NCBI GenBank assembly: GCA_039602395.1
Contig: JBCNJP010000012.1
Span: forward strand, 28,134,454 to 28,198,453
Reading direction: 5' to 3'
DNA: 64,000 nt
From: Deinandra increscens subsp. villosa
Taxonomy: Eukaryota > Streptophyta > Magnoliopsida > Asterales > Asteraceae
Position 1 is the stretch's first letter. The number at the start of each line of letters is the position of its first letter. This document shows, piece by piece, positions 58,670 through 64,000 of this stretch. Under the pieces are notes generated by a model. It made no database searches, was not told where the DNA came from, and saw only the letters and a program-made list of their open reading frames with translations. The position numbers and the translations under genes were made by a program.

Positions 58670-59600
58670 TTGTTGTAATCAAATGATTCTTCCGAAAAGC
58701 GTGGCCAAAGGGTCCCAACGGCCACATGTGTTTGTTTAATGTGGCCTTTGGTATTAAATGGTCACATATATTTGTGGTTTAGCCACATACATTATAAAAA
58801 TACGTGGCCAAAAGGTTGATGAAATCATACATTTTGTCCCAATACGCGTGGCCAAAGGGTGGCAACGACCATGTTAAAATATCAAAAGCGTGGCCTTTGG
58901 TATTATATGGTCACGTATATTTGTGTGTTAGCCACATATGTTATAAAAACAGTGGCCATATGGGTTGCCGAAATTATAATTTTTGTCCCAATACGCGTGG
59001 CCAAAGGGTGAATATGAATAGCGTGACCTTTGGTATTATATGGTCATGTATATTTGTGTTTTAGCCACATATATTTGGAAAAAAAAAGTGGCCAAGGGTA
59101 GTTGAAATCAGATACTTTGTCCCAATACGCGTGGCCAAATGGTGGCAACGACCACGTTAAAATATAAAAAGTGTGGCTTTTGGTATTATATAGTCACGTA
59201 TATTTGTGTTTTAGCCACATATATTTGGGAAAAAAAAAGTGGCCAAAGGGTAGTTGAAATCATACATTTTGTCCCAATACGCGTGGCCAAAGGGTGGCAA
59301 TGGCCACGTTAAAATATAAAAAAGTGTGGCCTTTGGTATTATATGGTCACGTATATTTGTGTTTTAGCCACATATATTTGTGAAAAAAAAAAGTGGCCAA
59401 AGGGTAGTTGAAATCAGATATTTTGTCCCAATACGCGTGGCCAAAGGGTGGCAACGGCCACGTTAAAATATAAAAAGTGTGGCCTTTGGTATTATATGGT
59501 CACGTATATTTGTGTTTTAGCCACATATATTTAGGAAGAATAAAAAAGTGACCAAAAGGTTGTTGAAATCAGATGGGTCCTTGCTATACGCGTGGCCAAT
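58670..59600. repeat. Subterminal tandem array, about 150-bp unit, six copies
   Basis: The anchor gtcccaatacgcgtggccaa recurs at 58836, 58985, 59119, 59271 and 59425, with a variant near 59576 (spacing 134-154 bp). Each unit holds GTGGCCAAAGGGT, then GTGGCCTTTGGT (its near-inverse), then TTTAGCCACATA, so each can fold back on itself. Confidence 0.92.
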
Positions 59601-59604
59601 TTAA

Positions 59605-60180
59605 AACCTATGACAAATTATTAATTACAAATCAGATAAAATTCAATTACAAGTCAAATACAAATGAAATACAAATAAAAAGTTAAAGAAAATTACACTG
59701 CATACAAGCATTATTCTCAATTTAATTTTCAATCCGGGAGCCAACAACACTACCACGTGGTCTTCATCTTCAGTTGTCCAGATTTGAGCTTAATTAGGAC
59801 CATTTTTTCTTGTATTCATTCCTATACCAAAACATATAATTGATAATTAGGTTATGGAAATTGATCATAATATATAGCAATTTTGAAATACTTACCACCA
59901 TGATAGATATGGACTAAGGAGTGCCATTTTATTGCAATTAGTATGGGTCATCAGGTCCTACAATTCAATTGGTTTCTAGATGAACATTAGATATCCAGAT
60001 GAACTTAAAACATCCGGATGAACATCACATTAAGTTCCGGATCAACTTCAAAGTCAGTTGAGCTTTATTTGGTACACATCTCACCATTTGTTCCAACAAT
60101 CCCTAGGTAGCCCAAGTGTTTGAGGTACTAATTAACATTTAAAATGGGACTACATGACATTACCAAACAGATTACTATGA
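59605..60180. other. CACTA internal noncoding DNA
   Basis: AT-rich. 59980-60050 repeats 'gatgaac(a/t)t' with 'catccgga'. No ORF supported. Confidence 0.4.
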
Positions 60181-60183
60181 AAC

Positions 60184-61983
60184 TATAGAACGGAATGAAA
60201 CTTGACTCGCAAATATTTTCCTTTTTTTTTCAACCGCTTCAGACGAGGTTGATCGACCACCGATTTCACGCCCTACAGTTCAATTAATTACTTTATGTAA
60301 ATGAGCAATCAAACCGACAATGAGTTTGACAAATACTAACCGTTGTGTGTATGTCAGCATGATTAGTGTTGTGGCTAGATCCAACAAAAATCTCCTTAGA
60401 ATTTACCTAGAACAATGTTTTTGAATTGGTAAAAAGTGAGAGCAGAATAATGACGCGGACCTATCATGAAAGTATTTATTTTGTTTTTTTAATCTAACAT
60501 AAGTTGTTCCAGTTTTATTCATACAGATTATGTATATACTCTATTTTTTTTCATATTAACATACATTTTCAATGAATCATAGCAAAGCTCCATTTAACTC
60601 ATAACTGTGTTCTTACATGAAGTATATATTCTTATGTACCAGGAACTTGCATCTATTTTTGTTCTTCAGGAACAAGAGTTCATCCGATTGTGTTCTTCAG
60701 GAACAAGAGTGTATGTTGGTATAAGGTACTTGAGAATAATATGATTAAGGTGTGATGTAAAGAATTTACCTTTGTAAATGCCGGAGCATTAAGTTGTTGT
60801 GGTAACGGTGTTCCAAGTGCAAATAGATGAGCTATAAGTAGATCAAGTTTTTTATCTGATTCTTCAATATTCAGGAAGAGGGCCTTAACTTGTTCATTTT
60901 TTTCATCCCTAAGAAGTCTCTTCTCTTTAAGTTCGAACTCAAGTTTTTCCAATTGACCATCAGTGTTGTTGTTGGATCGATCCTTGAATTTTGTACTATT
61001 AACAGAATGAGTTAGATGCTTTTTAACAAAGTACATAAATAGGAAAGCATGCAGACCCTATTGATTCATTATCTCTTAATTAGTTCTTAATTATTAATAT
61101 ATCGAATAAACACCCTATTGATTAATTATTTGATATGTTATACATAAATTAAAGACATCTAAAGGGAAGAATGGAACACATCATGTCTTCAGTGGATATA
61201 ACCAAATTAACATTTCTAGCAAAGTAGCAGATGTATGATATCAACATTCTTCTATTCTTCTAGAGGGGATTTAAACTACAATTTCTTTATTTTGTACCCC
61301 TCTAGCATTAACCTACAAAAATGTTGGAAACATTCCTATATATGTCCTCTTGGATCATTTCCTAGTAATGACCAGAGTAACATAAATTAGTTCGTAATTA
61401 TTAATATATCACAAAAAGACCCTATTGATTAATTATTTGATATGTTATACACAAATTAAAGACATCTAAAGGGAAGAGCGGAACACATCATGTCTTCAGT
61501 GGATATAAACAAACAGTTGACCATTTCTAGTAGTGTACGTAAAGAAGAAAGGAGGTTCACCAGTAACATGAATCTACAAACATGTGCATATGCTTGACCT
61601 CAACATTCCTAGCATAAAAATAACTAATTTTGCATGTTCCCACAGTCATTTAAGAAGGTAAATAACTAATTTAGCATAAAATGAATGGGTTGAAATGAAT
61701 GGAGAGGATTTCTGCAATATATACCCCTTCCTAATTAATTATGTATGAAATAAAAAATTTTATCGACCTGTAACTGTAACTGTACACAAATACAGGGATC
61801 CCAAGTTAAACGTGTATCAATAATAAACAAAACAAACAATTTTATGAAAACATATTTTAATTAATGAAACGGAATAAGTTGACAATTACCGTTTTCTAGA
61901 CTGATTGGTTCCCAAATCACATGGAACTTCTGAAGAATCGCTAGCGCTGTCTATTGAAGCTATTCGTTGTTGAAGCTCCATGG
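60184..61983 (-). CDS. Small multi-exon gene model inside the CACTA element (coiled-coil protein)
   Basis: Tentative model on the minus strand. Exon 1 is ATG 61983 to about 61890 (MELQQRIASIDSASDSSEVP...QSRK), with donor cg|gtaatt. Exon 2 starts near 61003 after a ttctgttaatag acceptor and runs to about 60773 (LEKLEFELKEKRLLRDEKNE ... SDKKLDLLIAHLFALGTPL), with donor aaag|gtaaat. A possible last exon, 60274-60184 (VKSVVDQPRLKRLKKK, basic), ends in TAG. Phases agree across both junctions. The Leu/Glu/Lys heptad region predicts a coiled coil. Position inside a CACTA element and the tail 'KKLDLLIAHL' suggest a TnpA-like accessory protein, but I cannot show that. The longer single-exon read through 61036 would ignore the acceptor. 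Confidence 0.4.
61090..61530. repeat. Direct duplication of about 110 bp in the intron
   Basis: 'attaatatatc..ataaa.accctattgattaattatttgat' with 'gacatctaaagggaagaa' and 'ggaacacatcatgtcttcag' occurs at about 61094-61203 and again at about 61398-61507. Confidence 0.85.
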
Positions 61984-62277
61984 AAGATATGAATGATATG
62001 GATGAGAAAGAAGACCTAGTTATTCGCTGGAGGCGTTTAACTGGAAATTTTCTGATAAAGTGAGAGGGAAAAGTATCTGATGAATCGATAATAAGTAAAT
62101 TTAGTTCGAAATTTTGGGTGTAATTTGAACTAATGGTGGGAAATTCAAATTTTTTGGTGAAAATTTTTAATTAAAAGGGGGGGAATTGTTTAAACTAATA
62201 ATAAAACCGAAAAACTAATTCAAACAATATGTATATTAAACATAATTAAACCTAAAATTAAACATAAACATAATTAT

Positions 62278-62475
62278 TTAATTAATTAAATGTCTCCACG
62301 TGGCTCTTCCGGCGGGTTCTTCTTCAAGATGAACTTCATCATCCAGTTCGTAAAAGTCTTCAAGTGACTCTTCTTGTGGGTTTGCAGGTTCTTCTTCAAG
62401 ATGAGCTTCATCCTCTTGAGGTGTTGAAATAATGAGATTGTGAAATTGTATGAGTACATCAATTACGGTTGACAT
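62278..62475 (-). CDS. Short acidic ORF with an internal repeat, unknown
   Basis: 65 codons: MSTVIDVLIQFHNLIISTPQ, then DEAHLEEEPA and again DEVHLEEEPA, ending TWRHLIN. The 'HLEEEPA' repeat comes from a nucleotide duplication of about 75 bp ('ttcttcaagatga(a/g)cttcatc'). It lies upstream of the coiled-coil gene model on the same strand. Composition is coding-like but I recognise no family. It may be part of the CACTA gene set. Confidence 0.3.
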   Translation of the reverse strand: MSTVIDVLIQFHNLIISTPQEDEAHLEEEPANPQEESLEDFYELDDEVHLEEEPAGRATWRHLIN

Positions 62476-62779
62476 AACTGTGATCTTTTAAGCAGATCTG
62501 GACGACGATCGGAGTTAAAAGCCCTAACAAAATTATGTTTTAGATTTAACTTTATTATTTTCTTTTAGATATAATAAACAAGATTTTACTAACACGTGCT
62601 TTGTGGCCGAGATAACGCAACTACAAGAAACGGTGACATTACTAAAACACAACTCAAAAATGAAAATGATAAACTACTATGCAATTCAGAACAAAAATAC
62701 GAAAAGACCGCCATGTTGCGAATTTCTCATGTATAATACTTTTGTTTCCAAAAATATTAAACGACGGCCAATTAGGATG

Positions 62780-63835
62780 GTGAGGAGCAATTAAGAGCAA
62801 TTAGGACCAACTAGACTCAATGAGGACTAAATACTGACAATTAGCGTCATTTAGGATACTTTAGTGAAAACCAGTTATGGTCAATTAATATGGTCAATGA
62901 ATACGAATTAGGACCAATTCAATGAGAAGGCAGATTTTGCTCATAGGACCGATAAGGACGGAGCATAAAGGAACATGACTAATAAGGATCGATGATCAAG
63001 TATGACCAATTAGGACTAATTGGGACCAATTAGTTTGAATGAGGACCAATGATACCAATAAGGGTAAATCAGGGTTAGTGATGGTCGATTAAGACCAATT
63101 AGGTTCAATTAGGGTCAATGAGGACCCATTAGGACCAATGATGGTCGAATATGCTCGATTAGGACCAATAAGGATGAATTATGACCTATTGGGGCCAGTT
63201 AGGACCGATGAGGGCCAATTAGATAGAATAAATACCAATATGACTCAATTCGGGTTAATGAGGAGTAATTTGCATAATTTGGACCAATAAGGACCAATTA
63301 GTGTCAGTTAGCCTCAATAAGGACCAACTAGACTCATCGAGGACCATTTACTTTAAAGTACAGCAAATTTGAGTCAATTAGGCCTAACTGGCCCCAATTT
63401 ATTATAATTGGTCCTAAATAAGCCTAATTGGTCGTAATTGACCGTAAGTGATCTTCATTGAACCTAACCGAGCCTAATAGACTATAATTGACCTTCATTG
63501 GCCCTAACTCATCCTAACTGAGTGTTCACTAGCCCTCATTGATCCTCATTTGTCATAAATGACCATAATTGACCTTAGTTCAGTCTACTAGTCCTCATTG
63601 AGCGTAATTGGCCCTCAATCGGCCTAATAGACCCTAATTGGTCATATTTGGTCCTCATAAGGCGTTATTGAGCAAAATGGACCCTCGTTAGTTATAACTG
63701 GTCTTCATCATTGACCCTAATTGATCCTCATTGACCCCAATTTACCCTAATTGGACCTCGTGGCTTTGTTGGTCCTAATTGGTCCTACTTTATCTTCATA
63801 TGTCCTCATCAGTCCTAATCGACCACTAATTGATG
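62780..63835. repeat. Degenerate AGGACCAATT repeat whose orientation flips at about 63380
   Basis: From 62780 to about 63360 the plus strand carries dozens of diverged copies of 'aggaccaatt', 'aggatcaatg' and 'agactcaatg', mostly 9-12 bp apart. From about 63400 to 63835 it carries the reverse complement ('aattggtcct', 'cattgaccct', 'aattgatcct') at the same density. The turn lies at 'caattaggcctaactggccc' (63376-63396). The whole is a roughly 1-kb imperfect palindrome built from a short-period satellite. No ORF. Confidence 0.85.
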
Positions 63836-64000
63836 TGGATTCAATTGGAATAAATTAATAATATCATTCTAAACGAAATTAAATTATCAAAAATTTCCCC
63901 CATCCCAATTTCAACTAAATGGGCAAACTCCAATAACTTCCCCTGTTTCAATTCTTAGGGTTCATTGTGATCCAAAAGAACTGCCGTTAGTTTAAAACTG
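63836..64000. other. AT-rich DNA after the palindromic repeat
   Basis: No repeat, gene or terminal motif is visible before the window ends. Confidence 0.5.

Larger units (their letters stand above)
58487..64000. mobile_element. CACTA (En/Spm-type) element, left end inside the window
   Basis: The left terminus CACTACGTCAAAATTCACC at 58487 is followed by 'tttagccacgg' and 'ccgtgaccaaaggtg' in inverted arrangement, then a dense array of GTGGCCAAAGGG words. This is the classic build of a CACTA end with subterminal transposase-binding repeats. The complementary right terminus (…GACGTAGTG) was not found before 64000. The right limit given is the window edge, not an observed end. Confidence 0.75.

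Noticed and set aside
58670..59600. A CRISPR-like array, because of regular repeats
   Set aside because: This is plant nuclear DNA, the units are about 150 bp with degenerate internal inverted words, and the array directly follows a CACTA terminus.

Overview
The window is plant nuclear DNA, most likely from the daisy family (Asteraceae). This is inferred from the style of the long Gypsy LTRs, from a SIRE/Maximus-type Copia third ORF of a kind I recall from lettuce and Tanacetum relatives, and from AT-rich intergenic DNA. One clear host gene is present: a three-exon actin-depolymerizing factor (ADF) at 21657-23229 (+). Almost everything else is transposable elements, many nested and many with target-site duplications (TSDs) that can be read directly. 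A 500-base run of N (2513-3012) is an assembly gap.

Layout. 1-4175: 3' part of a Gypsy element and its 3' LTR. 4176-8123: 3' part of a SIRE-like Copia element with a large third ORF (one frameshift), polypurine tract and LTR. 8124-10611: Gypsy LTR pieces in both orientations. 11391-12600: LINE 3' end split by a Mutator-type MITE with a 10-bp TSD. 12600-15696: AT-rich DNA. 15697-20554: complete Tork-type Copia element (-), TSD GAAAA. 21657-23229: ADF, with a MITE in intron 2. 23737-24994: hAT element (TSD GCCTTAGT) containing a second hAT element (24089-24862, TSD CCTTAGTT).

25026-37200: one LINE (-) cut twice, by an Ale-type Copia element (25416-30121, TSD CAGCT) and by an internally deleted Gypsy element (31216-35870, TSD ATTTT). 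The LINE reading frame resumes across the Gypsy TSD. 37422-38241: a non-autonomous element sitting inside a (TA)n tract. 38295-41395: Gypsy LTR pieces, a GC-rich gene-like stretch, and another LINE fragment. 42781-43863: long-TIR Mutator-like element carrying GC-rich, coding-like DNA (Pack-MULE candidate). 44004-47380: scrambled Copia remains. 47386-51929: Harbinger/PIF transposase pseudogene split by a 2.9-kb solo LTR (TSD GATCA), with its C-terminal segment inverted. 52776-55232: second solo LTR (TSD TCATT). 55690-58486: Gypsy LTR-like DNA. 58487 onward: left end of a CACTA element with a 150-bp subterminal repeat array and a small multi-exon gene model. 62780-63835: a degenerate short-period repeat whose orientation flips in the middle.

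No operon-like cooperation is expected. The functional logic is that of a host gene in a TE nest, and the insertion order can be reconstructed from the TSDs. All calls were made by eye. Family names come from motif recognition, not from searches.
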